The notes below the pieces were generated by a model. The model searched no databases and had not been told where the DNA came from. It worked only from the letters and a program-made list of their open reading frames with translations. 64,000 nt of DNA from Ceratotherium simum simum (Eukaryota; Chordata; Mammalia; Perissodactyla; Rhinocerotidae): assembly GCF_000283155.1 (NCBI RefSeq), contig NW_004454180.1, forward strand, positions 14,655,632 through 14,719,631. The letters are read 5' to 3'. Below are positions 1 to 10,200 of the stretch, one piece after another (position 1 is the first letter of the stretch; each line of letters opens with the position of its first letter). A program made the position numbers and the translations under genes.

Positions 1-355
1 AGGTGGAAGAGAAGGGAGAAATTACTGAAGAGAAGGGAGCCCCAAGAGCCCTGACAAAGGTGGCTGAGCCCTCCATGGATATTAAATGATCCCCTCATTT
101 GTAGATTTCTCCACTGATTTTCTTCAGAGATTGCTTTTATAACTTCGGTTCAACTGCAGTAATTTCCTTTCCTCCTCCTAAATATCCTTTAAATATAAAA
201 ACTGCCACATGTATAGGGAGAAAGGGGAGGCCTGAACAAGATCAAGTATCCGGTTTAACTAAGTATCTGAAATGATCTGCCTGTGTGTTATCTGCTGTCT
301 TATCACACCCAACCCATTCCTATCACTTATTTCTTGAGTAATTAAGGGATGAGTG

Positions 356-900
356 AATTATGAGGCAATCACTTATTCAACAGCTATTTACTAGGTGTCC
401 CCCACATGCAAGGCACTTGGGTGGGCATGTGAGATCTATAAAATTGTGTAAGATCCACCCCTTGCTCTGCATGATCTTCTGCAGGAAAGGAAGTGATGCA
501 TGTTTTCAAACAATTATCGTAAACAGAGTAAATGAGAGACTTATGAGTGACAGAAAAAGAGTAGTTGAAGGGTTTAGGAAATGTACAAAACACTTCTGAG
601 CAAGGCAGTAAGCGAAAGCACCATGAAACTGGTAGCCAGTGGTCAGCACATTCAAGGGCTGGTAGGATTTCAAAAAGGCGAAATAGAAGGAAGAGGGTTA
701 GCATAGGGGGAGCAGTAGGAATAACAGAGTTTTAGGGAATTCCAAGTAGTCCAATTTGGCTGGATCACAGGGAAGATAAGGGTAGAAGCTTAATACTGGA
801 GCAAGACTGGAGAAGTCCACGGATTCCAAGACAGATATCTGGAATTTGATCCAATAGGGCAAGGTGCCCACAGAAGGGTGGAGCAGACAGTAATACAATC
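356..900 (-). mobile_element. L2-like LINE fragment, reverse orientation
   Basis: The stretch opens with a decayed form of the reversed L2 3' end (ttattcaac, then a degenerate 'ggtgtcc...caaggcact' version of the usual short-interval motif). It continues with text resembling the antisense L2 3' UTR near 600-900, such as the 'ggaatttgatccaatagggcaa' area. It is old and gapped, so the limits are approximate. The two open frames over it are not genes. Confidence 0.45.
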
Positions 901-2469
901 AAAGCAGTTTGACATTACTACGGTGAAGCAAAACATCCTTTCCTTATTCAGCTTAAATAAAAGGAAAACGATTTTTGAAAACCTAGTACTCAGAGCTGTA
1001 TTATTTTCATCACTTCTCAAATATATTTAGAAGTTTATTGTGTTTTGTTGAAATAATAATGGCATAAAATGTTAACAAAAATTTTCCTAAAATGTTTACC
1101 TGGAAATAAACTTTTGTTCCTCTTGTATATAACCAACTGGACTTAGTAGTCACTGATGAATGTAAGGTATGTAACAAAGCTTTCTAAGCATATGTCACCA
1201 AGTCATACCCGGAGGCCATCTCACTTGACAGTAGCAACTTCTAGAAACCTCATTTTCTGAAAACAGCCTCTCTGTTACAATTTGTGGGGCTTGTTTTCCC
1301 TTCTATACTAAAACCTTTTATAGTAGGATATTGGTGGGTAATCAAATACGAGATTCCACAGAGGTCATATTACTTTTAAAGAATATGAGGCTTGAAAAAT
1401 CTAAATAAAACAGTCATTGTTCAAAACGTACCCACATTTTAACAGTATCTTACTATTAATAAAATATTAAAGTACATCAGTAATAATTTCATTTTGCCAG
1501 AAAAAATAAAAGATGTATTCAAATAAGGTTTTAAAGTTTCGTTAATACATATGTCACAAATTTTTAATTAGAAAGGAAATATTTTCTATTAACTCATTTT
1601 TTCCCACTAATTTTAGTGAACTAATAGAACCAAAGTTTAACCTAATTAAAATCAGAAACCATGTTTTCTCTGCCACATAAATCAGAAATCTGATTTTGAA
1701 AGAACCAACACAAAATTTTCTACAGAAAAATGGGAAACAAGAGCACAGATATGATATAGAAAGAAATATTTAAGCCAAAGAACCAGTAAGAATCTCCAAC
1801 AAAAGATGAAAATCCTAGAAAACAAGAAAAAGAAAAAAAAACCCTGGTCACATTCATGTCAGGACACGAAATTAGAGTTTTGGACAAACTCTGACCACAA
1901 TCATTAACTATAAACATCCTCAGGTATTCAAACCATCAGCTTCTCGTGCTTTCTTTTCCCTAAATGTTCCTGCGATCAATCCCTGGTCAGATGATACAGG
2001 AAGAGGTCTTGTCTGAACTCGTTTGAGGTTGCCCGGCTGGCAGCCACCTTAACCCTTGTCTTTCTCACTTGGAGCTGAATCTGCTCATCTTTCCCGCCTA
2101 TATTTCTTCCCCCCATCATGTCAACAATTCTTAAACATGGAAATGTACCACATGCCCTTTATTAGTTTCTTCTTCCTCTACGACACAACGTCCAAGTCTT
2201 CTTATTTCAAAGGAGACAAGTCCTGATGGAATTATCTAAGTATTTTGATGAGCATCTAAAACCACTTTAACAATACCTTCTTAGTTCTGTTCCATTCAGT
2301 CCTTCCCTATTTCCCAAAATAACAATCCCGAAATTAGCCAGTTGTGTGGTTCCCAAACCTACTAACTAGTGATTTTCCCCTGAAATTTCAGATGAAAAAT
2401 ATATCCCATTGTACACAATTGGATAGAGTAACAGGCAGGCCATCCTACACATTTTTACACAAGTGTGTT
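901..2469. other. AT-rich non-coding DNA, probably first intron
   Basis: No gene, RNA gene or clear repeat is seen. If the leftward gene starting at the CpG island is real, this lies inside its first intron. Confidence 0.5.
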
Positions 2470-2485
2470 AAAAGTCGCAAGAATA

Positions 2486-2685
2486 GGGCCGGCCTCGTGG
2501 CTTAGCGGTTAAGTGCGCACGCTCCGCTGCTGGCGGCCTGGGTTGGGATCCTGGGCGCACACAGACGCGCCCTTTCTCCAGCCATGCTGAGGCTGCATCC
2601 CACATACAGCAACTAGAAGGATGTGCAACCATGATGTACAACTATCTACCAGGGCTTTGGGGGAAAAAAATAAATAAATAAAATT
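2486..2685 (+). mobile_element. ERE SINE (short form with the 'ctggggctttgggg' body)
   Basis: The tRNA-like head (gccggcctcgtggcttagcgg, then a B-box-like gttgggatcc) is followed by the 'cagcaactagaaggatgtgc' body and an A-rich tail of aaataaataaataaa. It is flanked by a 16-bp target-site duplication, aaaagtcgcaagaata at 2470-2485 and aaaagttgcaagaata at 2686-2701. The single C/T difference is at a CpG. Confidence 0.95.
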
Positions 2686-2701
2686 AAAAGTTGCAAGAAT
2701 A

Positions 2702-3761
2702 AAGAGTTATAATTTTTAACTCTAATTCTGGGGTTTAAAACTTCAGAAACATAGTGAACAGTGTTATTTAGTGCACATAAAGAATTTTACTGTAGGCTTC
2801 TAATATACTTTTCCACAGAAAGTTCATTTTTTAAAGTATACGATTGTGCTGGCTTTTTAATACACTGAAGTACAAAATAGCAAACATTTTTGAAACAAAG
2901 ATGATCTTCTTTTGCTGTAATCTTCAGGAAACTTTAAGTCTCTCACCTACTGAAGCGACAGTCTCTTCACCACAAAACTGTCCCAACTACTTGAGCCCAC
3001 GTTAACATCTCCCTTCCATAACCACAACAGTTAAAGCCGACATTCTACCACAGGGTATATGATCATACAAGATCTTATGTTGGCCCCTAATTGTTTTATA
3101 TCTATAGGTTTTACCTTGTTAAACAAACTCTATACCTTCTCAAAAGCAGGATAACCACACTTTTTTTACCTAGCACTAGTTACTATATAATGCTGCATAA
3201 GCCTACAGAAAGCTTCATTTAAAAAGACAAGTGTTACATGTATTTGATTTCTTTCTGAAGTGTTGTTTCTACGCTTAGGACAGTGTAGTGATTCCGATGT
3301 TGACAAGTAGAAAGAATCAAGTTTTGGAAAATCTAGGCATAAAGATCATTACATGAAAAAATATATAGAAGAGAAGTTAGATAATGATCTGGAAATTGCT
3401 TCCCTTCTCTAATAACCATAGCTGCCACCAACCACATTCCCCCTCAGTCACACACACCAACTTAAAGGGGAGAAAGCCTGGATAATTCATGCACAATATG
3501 CAAGAGCTAAATTATCTAGCTAAGTGTATTCTTTGCCCAAATCTTCCCTTTTTGAATATAAGAAGAAAAAAATATAAGAAGGAAGAAAGCTAATATTTTG
3601 AAGTCTACACCTGGCAAATCCATCACTAGCGATTTTACATGTATTATATCATATATTATTATCCACATTTTGAGGCTCAGCGAATTTGAATAGGCTACCT
3701 AAGGCCAAAGTCTTTGGTTTTCTTCCCCCCACTACCCTCAGTTAGAGTTTGTCCCACAATT
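2702..3761. other. Non-coding DNA, nothing recognised
   Basis: AT-rich sequence without a supported gene or a repeat that I can name. Confidence 0.45.
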
Positions 3762-3905
3762 CAGTCATTCACTAAGAAAACATTTATTGAGTGCTTATAC
3801 AAGCTAGTCACCACTCTGGGCATTAGAAACACGAAAATGTGTGAGGCTGACCAAGGCCTCTCACGGAACTTATATTCTAGTGATGAAAGAAAATAAATAA
3901 CCAAA
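3762..3905 (-). mobile_element. L2 LINE 3' end, reverse orientation
   Basis: It reads 'cattcactaagaaaacatttattgag...', then 'tcacggaacttatattctagtg' and an aaataaataa end. This is the reversed L2 3' UTR pattern (AATAAATGTTTGTTGAATGAATG read backwards, then the 'ctcatggagcttacattctagtgg' block). Confidence 0.8.
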
Positions 3906-4181
3906 TGGATAATTTCAGAGTTATAATAGTTTACCAATATGATTTATGTACCATGATAGTCAAATCTTTTGAAATATCTATAATGAGATTAAATAGTTAC
4001 AAAAGCTAAACTGGGGGGAGGGGGTAAAACCCACTGACAATTGGTAACACTGTGGGCCTCTTGTCAATTACTGAGCCACTGCCTTTACATCTTTTAACAA
4101 ATCAGAGGGAAGGAAAAGGAAGCAGAGCTTTAATGATGCTCAGAATTTCTTTATAAAATAAAGTGACTACGTGAGAGATAG

Positions 4182-4248
4182 TCCAACAATGTTGGTTCTC
4201 AAACCCAAAATGGACAGCTCCAACAATGTTGGTTCTCAATCCCAAAAT
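4182..4248. repeat. Short tandem duplication, 2 copies, period 37 bp
   Basis: A 30-bp unit beginning tccaacaatgttggttctca occurs at 4182-4211 and again at 4219-4248 with one mismatch, separated by the 7 bases 'ggacagc'. Each unit contains the near-palindrome ccaacaatgttgg. Confidence 0.95.
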
Positions 4249-5389
4249 TTCATCTTTTACCCGTTATTCACTAAGGCACTGCTGCATTATTTGAAGAGTT
4301 GATTTGCAAAAGTCAAGGAAGTGTTGTAACTTGACATATGCCCTATGAGAAACACAGAGGGGTTTCAACATCCACATCACAAGGTCGCTAGGCTGCATTT
4401 GCTTTCCACTGGGCAACGGCATCCAGCTCTCAGTGGATGGCCAGCAAGAACTATGGGATTCAGAGACCAGAGTAGTCAGTAGCTACCAGGAAGTGCCTGG
4501 CCCCAGGGTGGCAGCTGCCATTACCCTCCACACTCAAAAAAGAAACTTCACATCTCTTAAACTTGGAACATATGCAAAATTCTAAGTTTTGTTTTAAGCA
4601 ATAAACACTCCATGTTAAGTTACCCTTCCTTCCCTCACCTATTTATGCAAGTATAAGTTGACTAAATTAGCTGCTAGCTATTTCTATAGCTGCCTCTCAT
4701 GATATTTATAATGTGTTGTGTAATTTGGGTTGGCCCATGTCACTAAGACTTTGCCAGCATTTGTGTTTGTAAATTACTTCAGAACTCCTAGGATGGCTGT
4801 TCGGGAGTGAATGCTCCTCTGCACAAGGCAGTCTAAAGACCAACAGCGAAGAGTAGCGTTTCATTCACAGGGCTACACCTTCCTGCTACAGCACTCTTTG
4901 CAAATCTAGTTTTGCTGGTATAAATTACTATGTAGGGAGAGGAGGCTGTTTTAAGTTAATCAGTGTACACCTTCCATTTCCTCCTAGAACTGTCACACTC
5001 CAGCAGCTAAAGAAGCTTCAGCCCCCTTCTAGAATCTTTCCCTCCTTCGCTTCAGAGGCAGCAACAATCCTTATTGTTGGGAGCGACATCCGCAAGCCAA
5101 AAGTTTACAGGAAAACTTTCAATTAGATACCAACCCTCGCCCAAAAGTCCTGCCACTTAACTAAGGAGGCAAATGTTTTACACCCCACCGCCCTCCAAAA
5201 TGTAAACAGCTAAACCCTAGATAAGAATGAATCCACGTTCTGTTGTTGGGGAGGAATTCTTTGCCCAGATTCCCGCCACCACCCACCTCAACACCGGAGT
5301 CCTAGAAGACTCGCCCGAGTCGGAAAGGGACCACTGCACCCTACAACCCTGGGGGCGGAGGAAGGGGGTATCCCAGGAAGCACACACCT
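4249..5389. other. Non-coding DNA leading into the CpG island
   Basis: No gene or recognised repeat. GC content rises from about 5000 toward the island. Confidence 0.45.
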
Positions 5390-5392
5390 GAG
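5380..5392 (-). other. Possible second splice donor (minus strand)
   Basis: On the minus strand the sequence reads ATCTCAG followed by GTGTGTG, with the exon end at 5388. It fits the donor consensus only moderately. It could serve an alternative first exon starting in the same island, as genes with several first exons do. Confidence 0.25.
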
Positions 5393-6480
5393 ATTGATCC
5401 TCTCGCGCGAGGAGATAGAGCAGGAGCACCCAGTTCCTGCGGCCAGGGCGGAGTCTCTGCCTCCCCCTGAATCAGAGCGTCGGCCCTGGTCCTCGCGGCA
5501 GGGCGCGCGTGGATGTCACTCCCGGGCAGGCTGAGCCAGCGTAACCCGACCCGCCCGGAGCCGCCGCGCCCCCGCCTCCCTGGCGGCTTCCTCCTCCGGC
5601 CCCTGCTCCTCCTCCCTCCCCGAAGGCTGGCCTGGGCGGCGCGGCCGCCACATCCAGCCCGGATACCTCCGGGCCCAGGCTGCTCCGGCCCAGCAGGGGA
5701 ACGCGGAAGTGCAGGCGGGAGACCGGCCGGGAAGCAGGGGGGGAAGGGTTAAGAACCAGCGGGCGGCGACCGAGGTCGCCGCGGCCCAATGATCGTGACC
5801 AGACGGGGACACGGGGACACAAGTCCCGCCGGGTGGGGCCGCGGAGCAGCGGATGCGATGGCCCTCGCCCCAGGCTGCGGTTCCTGCCCTGCGCCCTCGC
5901 CATACCGCACTCCTGACCCTCCGCCCCGCCCTGCCAGCCGGCTGGCAGGGAGGCAGGGAGGCATCGGGGGGGCTAGGCGGGGGGAAGATGGGGGAGGTGT
6001 CCGATTTCCTCTGCCCCGCCCCCCCATGCGGGTGCCCTCGCCACCTGCCCGGGAGAGAGAAGACACTAGCCCGCCTGCACGCCGGCGGGGCTGGCTTACC
6101 TGATTTCTCGTCACCCGCCCCCGAATCTGGCTTTCCCTACTCGGCAGGCAGGCTTCCCTAGGCCTAGAAACACGTCCAGGAGGCGGGCGGACCCCTGGGA
6201 CCCCGCCGTCAGAGCCCAGAGCCCTTGCCCAGGCTCCCCCCGCGCGCGCTGGAGGCGCGCCCGGCCTCCTGACCCCCCCGCCTGAGTGTCAGCGCGGGGA
6301 CCCGCAGGGAATACCAAGCCCGGGCACCGGGGGTGGGATGCTGAGCACAAGCTCCTAAGGCCCAGCCTCGTACAGGTGGGGGGAGGCGGAGAGCCCCGGC
6401 AGCAGAGCAGCAGGCTTCCCAGTCGCACCCCTCAAAACCGACTCAGCCCACGGAGCATGCCCAGCTCACTTGTTGGAACC
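5390..6480 (-). promoter_or_regulatory. GPD2: CpG island promoter, candidate GPD2 5' end (leftward gene)
   Basis: GC-rich, CpG-dense sequence with several GC boxes (ggggcgg near 5352, gggcgg near 5446 and 5634, ccgcccc near 6017) and no TATA box that I can see. This is typical of a housekeeping promoter. Overlapping open frames on both strands are composition artefacts: GC-rich DNA has few stop codons and the frames match no family. The direction of the main transcript is set by a strong minus-strand splice donor with its exon end at 6100. The gene name is inferred from the tRNA pair 32 kb to the right, which recalls the human NR4A2-GPD2 interval; no coding exon is present to confirm it. GPD2 encodes the inner-membrane FAD-linked glycerol-3-phosphate dehydrogenase, and its first exon is non-coding in human. 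Confidence 0.6.
6092..6106 (-). other. Strong splice donor ending a putative non-coding first exon
   Basis: Read on the minus strand the sequence is AGAAATCAG followed by GTAAGCC. The exon's last base pairs with 6100 and the intron starts at 6099. CAG|GTAAG is a near-perfect donor and lies within the CpG island, so an exon would extend rightward from 6100 (perhaps to about 6200-6450) to an unidentified start site. The frames in that exon match nothing, which suits a 5' UTR. Confidence 0.65.
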
Positions 6481-6671
6481 ACAAGTGCTAGGCGAGCCCA
6501 AGTGGACCCAAGGAGGGAGCAAGTGGGATTCAAATGGACCCCATTTCTTTAAGACCTTTCCTCCGAAGACCTCTGGAAGCTTTACAAATAACGTTTCTAC
6601 CGTGGTGTTGGAAAATACCCAGGGAAGGGTTAGAAAGGCCTTCCAAAGGAAGGCAGCCAAATTAGTTTGAA

Positions 6672-6703
6672 CCAATGCGCAGTGGTGGGTTTTTTCAGCC
6701 AAT
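6672..6703. promoter_or_regulatory. Two CCAAT boxes upstream of the CpG island
   Basis: CCAAT occurs at 6672-6676 (followed by gcgca) and at 6699-6703. For a leftward gene these lie upstream of the island, in a usual position for NF-Y sites. Pentamers are common by chance, so this is weak. Confidence 0.25.
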
Positions 6704-6879
6704 TGTTTATTGTCACTTACTAATTTCTTTAAACACCACAGAATTATTATAATTGACTCAGAGGAATGTGTAGATTCATTGGGTCCCCAACTCACAGTAA
6801 CTTCAGGAAACCAGCCTATCCATTGGGTAGTCTGTGCAATGGAACAGTGGTTATGAGCCTTGAATACACATTAGAATGG

Positions 6880-6902
6880 GGTGTGTGTGTGTGTGTGTGT
6901 GT
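6880..6902. repeat. (TG)n microsatellite
   Basis: An uninterrupted run of about 11 GT dinucleotides. Confidence 0.95.
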
Positions 6903-6981
6903 AAAATGATCAGTGCCAGGTTCCCATCCCACACCGATTGAATCAATCTGTGAATGGAACCTGGAAATCCTTATATTTTAA

Positions 6982-7195
6982 AACTGTGGCTCTCAAAGGG
7001 TAGCCAGCAGTCATCAGCATCACCTGAGAACTTAATAGAAATGCAAATTCTCTGGTTTCACTCCTCACTACCTGATTCCTCATCTCTGAGGCTGGGCCTA
7101 GCTATCTGATTTAACAAGCCCTTGACAGCACACTAAAGGTTGAGAATCACTCCCCCAGCTGATTCCAATGATCAGCCCGGGTTGAGAACCCTCAT
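6982..7195. mobile_element. MER5-like hAT DNA transposon fossil
   Basis: It begins 'ctgtggctctcaaag', has an internal 'cagcatcacctgagaactta' and ends 'ggttgagaatcact' and 'gggttgagaaccctca'. These are the inverted end motifs of the non-autonomous MER5/Charlie type. The repeated ending suggests either two overlapping copies or local duplication. Confidence 0.7.
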
Positions 7196-7364
7196 AATAG
7201 ACCAATACTTTCACATTTTTTCAAATCCCGAACATTTATCTAGAAGAGCAACATGTTACACGGAAAAGGAATAATCTGATGGAATCAAGGGGCCAGTCCT
7301 GGATTTCTTTCCCACTAATTCTCCCAGAACAGTTCAGTGCTTGGAAAATGGACACCATCTGTTA

Positions 7365-7445
7365 CTCACTTTTGTCCCCTGGGGCCTAGCACAGTGCCTG
7401 TAACATAATAGATGTTTGATAAGTGTTTATTGATTTGAAATGAAT
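7365..7445 (+). mobile_element. L2 LINE 3' end
   Basis: 'ggggcctagcacagtgcctg' is followed by 'taatagatgtttgataagtg' and 'gaaatgaatg', the terminal L2 3' UTR motif in forward orientation. Confidence 0.75.
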
Positions 7446-7867
7446 GCTTAGGTGAACAATTTGTTCCAGGCCCTATTATGTCTACTGTTTATTTTCCCAC
7501 AAGTCCTGGTCACCTTGCTAGCTAACAAGCCAGCGGGGATTCAGTCTCATCAATAACTTATTACCATCTGTGATGGTCTAACCCAAGTCAGCCCCTGATG
7601 GAATAGGACATGGGAAGGGGTAGCAAATTTTGAGGAGGTGAGAAAAGTCAGAAGCATTGGACATGATTTCACTTGCCCAAAGTAACCAAAGAAAAGCACA
7701 GGGAAGCTAGGCATCAGTGGAATTCACAAAAGGCACCAAAGGAAAAAGGTGTGTATGGAACATGTTAAGGGAAAAGAGACAAGGAAGCTTAACATGATCA
7801 GCCTCCAGCTTACTCTGGGTCTTCTTTTCCTAAACAACCCACCTCCACCCTCCACTTCCCCACCCTC

Positions 7868-8200
7868 CATTGCTGTTGTTAGGTGCCCCCTTAAGTCCAC
7901 TGCTGGCGACTCTATGAATGAGTGATGTCCACAGTGTCCTGTCCTCAACAGTCCTACTCACCTCCTGTGGATTCATGCCTATGGCTTCCTTGATGGAGTC
8001 AATCCATCTCATATTTGGTCTTTCTGTTTTCCTACTGCCTTCTACTTTTCCCAGCACTATTATCTTTTCCAAAGAATCCTGCTTTCTCATGGTGTGCCCA
8101 CATTGGGACAGCCACCCTCCATACACACATCTAATCTCATCTACAGCCTTGAAAGAAATTTTAAAAATAGGAAATTGTTGTAAAATAGTTACTGCCATTT
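7868..8200 (-). mobile_element. RTE-type LINE ORF2 C-terminus and 3' end
   Basis: A minus-strand open frame of about 122 codons (7830-8198) contains the reverse-transcriptase C-terminal tail typical of RTE/BovB LINEs. In order it has GHTMRKQDSLEK, IIVLGKVEGSRKTERP, then MRWIDSIKEA, and a tryptophan-containing 'DRTLW' block followed by 'HRVASS'. After the frame, the non-coding end (plus strand 7868-7930) carries 'ttgctgttgttagg...cgactctatga', which resembles the RTE-type 3' end and the tail of the SINE at 55450-55880. The frame lacks the polymerase and endonuclease domains, so it is a 5'-truncated dead copy. It could alternatively be an ancient mammalian RTE, but an open frame of this length suggests moderate age. 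Confidence 0.7.
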
Positions 8201-8439
8201 ACTGGATAAAAACGTTGCTGACATAATTATTCTGCATAAAGTAGGCATCTACTTTTGTTCAAGGCAAAAGTGGTAAAAGTTATTAATTTTTAAAGATAAA
8301 CACTAGATAATTTCAAAACGCAGAGGTTTATGATAATTCTGCTTTAAGACCCCCAGAAACTTACAAAATCAAAAATTATCCCCTATTTACACTATCAATA
8401 TCTTCCAGAAGGAATAAAATATAAAAATAATTTTTTCCT

Positions 8440-8675
8440 GGGGCAGCCCCATTGCATAGTGGTTAAGTGCGCTCGCTCTGCTGCTGGCGGCCCGGGTTCA
8501 GATCCTGGGCATGTACCGACACACTGCTTGGCAAGCCATGCTGTGGCAGCATCTCACATAAAGTGGAGGAAGACTGGCACAGATGTTAGCTCAGGGCCAG
8601 TCTTCCTCAGCAAAAAGAGGAGGATTGGCACGGATGTTAGCTCAGGGCTGATCTTCCTCACAAAAAAATAATAAT
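8440..8675 (+). mobile_element. ERE SINE with doubled 'gttagctcaggg' module
   Basis: Head 'ggggcagccccattgcatag', B-box region ggttcagatcc, then two copies of the 'gatgttagctcagggc...cttcctca' module and an AAT-rich tail. It is flanked by the perfect 14-bp target duplication aataattttttcct at 8426-8439 and 8676-8689. Confidence 0.95.
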
Positions 8676-8689
8676 AATAATTTTTTCCT

Positions 8690-9777
8690 TTTAGCCTTAT
8701 TCATAATGTTTTCAAACTTAGGATACTATTTGTGAGTACTTAAAGGAGCTTTCTGCCTCTGTCTCTGCCCTGTGTCTTGCTTATTATGACAAGAATTTCA
8801 TTGAAAGAGTTTGGTCGCTAATGGTGGTATCTAACAGAGCATAATTTCCCATATGTCTGAGCAATTTCTTTTCATTATTAAGATAATTTTGTGGAGAGGA
8901 GAGGAATAATCATTAATTTAGGAACTATTCTTTAGAACTAAGTATTACACTAGATCCACAAACAATATAAAAACCTTCTGTACACACACATACATTTGCT
9001 ACAGCTTCTTTTTGCTCAGGGAATTAAAACAAAACCAAATAAACAAGTGGAGGGCTAACAAGGGGGGAAAATGAGTGAGGGTAGAGGAAGGGAAGCAATT
9101 ACCATAACCAAATTTAGAAACGTGAAGTAATTATTTCAGCAGAAGGTAATCTACTGAAGACCAATATCTCAGAGAAGTTAGAGTCTTAAGTGCTTCTCCT
9201 TGTCCTCATAAGCATGACTCAGCATTTGGAATGAAACTATGTTTACTGTCTTTCAGATTGAGGGTGTCAAATAACTTTGGTGCCACCTAACTCTCTTCTC
9301 ATGTGCCTAAGAAAACTTCAGGACAGTTGTGGGTTTTCAGCCTCACATGGCTACCAAAGCCTTTTCCTTTGTTCCTGTCTTACTAAAGCCTAGGTTTGCC
9401 CACCATTAATTTATCTTGCTTTTATAGTGTTGTCAGGTGAATTTAGGTTATTTTGTATATTCTAGTGTAACAAAACGAGAGAGAAATTCTTCCCTTCCCA
9501 AGCCTGAAGAGTAGGCTACCTGCTGCTAAGACATTTTAAACCCAACTGCTGGGGGTGAACTTTCCCCAACATGGGGGAACCTTCCATTGATGATTCTACC
9601 ACACACCTTTTATGATCATCCACCACATGCCTAGGGCCAAATGTTTTAGTCCCTGCCTATTTCCAGAGAAAAACAAATTATCTCCAAGTGTTCATTATGA
9701 GTTACCAAAGCTCATAAAAAAATTTATGGAATATAAGGATTGAAAGGGGTCATAAATATTACTAACTCCCACACTTT
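8690..9777. other. Non-coding DNA, nothing recognised
   Basis: No gene or nameable repeat. Confidence 0.45.
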
Positions 9778-9855
9778 GTTTTACAAATGATGAAACCAAG
9801 GCCTGGAGGTATTAAGTAACCTAAGGTTTCAGAGTTAGCTAAACATAGAGCCAAG
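9778..9855 (-). mobile_element. MIR fragment, reverse orientation
   Basis: It reads 'ttttacaaatgatgaaacc', then 'ggtattaagtaacctaagg' and a degenerate 'agctaaacatagagcc', as in the reversed MIR core. Confidence 0.65.
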
Positions 9856-9879
9856 AAAGACTAAAATGAGAAACTGTAT

Positions 9880-10000
9880 GGTATAGAGAACAGTATGTGG
9901 GCTTCAAATCCATCCTCTTTAACCTGTTCCTTAACCTTGACCTGGTTCTCTAGCCTCCCAGAACCTCACTTTCCTCATCAGTGAGGATGTTAATAGTGAA
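9880..10000 (+). mobile_element. MIR fragment
   Basis: 'tatggtatagagaacagtat', then 'gggcttcaaatcc', and later 'cagaacctcactttcctcat' follow the forward MIR order. Confidence 0.65.
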
Positions 10001-10200
10001 CATTCACTCAGTGTTTATTCTGCACCAGGCACTAGGCTTAACAGGGTACATGTAATCTTTAAGCTTCAGAATAACTCTACGTGTTTTTTGGGTTTTTAGT
10101 TTTGCTTTGCTTTTACAAATGGGAAACCTGACATTCAAAATTGTTAAGTAACATGCCCAAGACAGCACAGCTAGCAAACTGGGATTGGATGGATAATGTA
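10001..10200 (-). mobile_element. MIR, reverse orientation
   Basis: 'cagtgtttattctgcaccag', 'gcactaggct', and after an insertion of T-rich text 'aaatgggaaacctgacattc', 'gttaagtaacatgcccaag' and 'cagctagcaaactgggattg' follow the reversed MIR core in order. Confidence 0.8.

Noticed and set aside
5690..5704. CTCF-like motif ccagcaggggaacgc
   Set aside because: Matches the core only partly, with mismatches in the GGGGGC block.
5472..6428. Many overlapping frames of 80-143 codons on both strands
   Set aside because: They lie in the CpG island, where high GC removes stop codons. The products are Pro/Arg/Gly/Ala-rich, match no family, and overlap on both strands.
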